Source: Micromonospora sp. ALFpr18c
GTDB taxonomy: Bacteria > Actinomycetota > Actinomycetes > Mycobacteriales > Micromonosporaceae
Assembly (NCBI RefSeq): GCF_008868155.1
Contig: NZ_WBKR01000050.1
Coordinates: 1-32,358 of the forward strand
Length of the DNA: 32,358 bases
Direction of reading: 5' to 3'
Shown piece after piece: positions 32,354 to 32,358 of this stretch. Every line of letters starts with the position of its first letter. The first letter of the stretch is position 1. The position numbers were made by a program, and so were the translations under genes. The notes under the pieces were generated by a model that made no database searches, had not been told where the DNA came from, and was given only the letters and a program-made list of their open reading frames with translations.

Positions 32354-32358
32354 CCCCC

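Noticed and set aside
1..32358. tRNA, rRNA, insertion sequence, integrase or prophage content
   Set aside because: No such gene, cloverleaf-like segment or flanking inverted repeat was recognised on either strand.

Overview
The window is high-GC actinobacterial chromosome. Third codon positions are strongly G/C, GTG starts are frequent, and four-base ATGA/GTGA overlaps between genes are common. The gene order follows a neighbourhood I know from Mycobacterium tuberculosis around Rv2965c to Rv2989: coaD, rsmD, recG, a DAK2 protein, rpmB, thiL, a DUF3515 protein, ddl, gpsA, cofC/fbiD, ppk, a MutT1-type Nudix protein, hupB, leuD, leuC and an IclR regulator. Protein style and composition suggest a Micromonosporaceae member (Micromonospora or Salinispora type). 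That placement is inference, since no rRNA or other marker is present.

Layout. 1-1043 (minus): coaD and rsmD, overlapping. 1349-4767 (plus): an accessory pair of exported proteins, an LPxTG wall-anchored protein and a ThuA/ricin-lectin/I36 three-domain protein of visibly lower GC. 4872-8680 (minus): recG and a DhaL/FakA-like protein. 8845-10471 (plus): rpmB and an ATP-grasp ligase. 10482-11962 (minus): a GNAT acetyltransferase and thiL. 12059-12985 (plus): a stand-alone Lrp/AsnC-type RAM domain and a DUF3515 membrane protein. 13033-14133 (minus): ddl. 14313-19080: an accessory block with a small unknown gene behind a coupled micro-ORF, an XRE/DUF397 regulator pair, a ROK kinase, a PrmC-like methyltransferase and a cystathionine gamma-lyase-type enzyme. 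19088-20826 (minus): gpsA and plsC. 20953-21862 (plus): cofC and a small OB-like protein. 21917-26667 (plus): a polyphosphate-linked run of ppk, CYTH-CHAD and Nudix/histidine-phosphatase genes. 26674-28611 (minus): a membrane-bound endonuclease/exonuclease/phosphatase-family protein. 28752-31617 (minus): hupB, leuD and leuC. 31655-32353 (plus): the NdgR/LtbR-type IclR regulator, divergent from leuC.

How the genes work together. plsC and gpsA sit together for glycerolipid synthesis: GpsA makes glycerol-3-phosphate and PlsC acylates its product. leuC and leuD form isopropylmalate isomerase and are probably controlled by the divergent regulator. ppk has a two-unit PHO-box-like operator in the -35 position and what looks like a leaderless start. 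The two genes after it (CHAD and Nudix/phosphatase) make a plausible polyphosphate/nucleotide module. ddl, coaD, thiL and cofC serve cell wall, CoA, thiamine diphosphate and F420 synthesis.

No CRISPR array, tRNA, rRNA, transposase, integrase or prophage gene was recognised. I do not see a clear-cut novel system. The best candidates for new biology are the PHO-box/leaderless ppk promoter, the leader micro-ORF with hairpin before the 72-residue gene, the ThuA-lectin-I36 fusion, the perfect 60-bp tandem duplication in the hupB tail, and the very compact leuC/regulator promoter.
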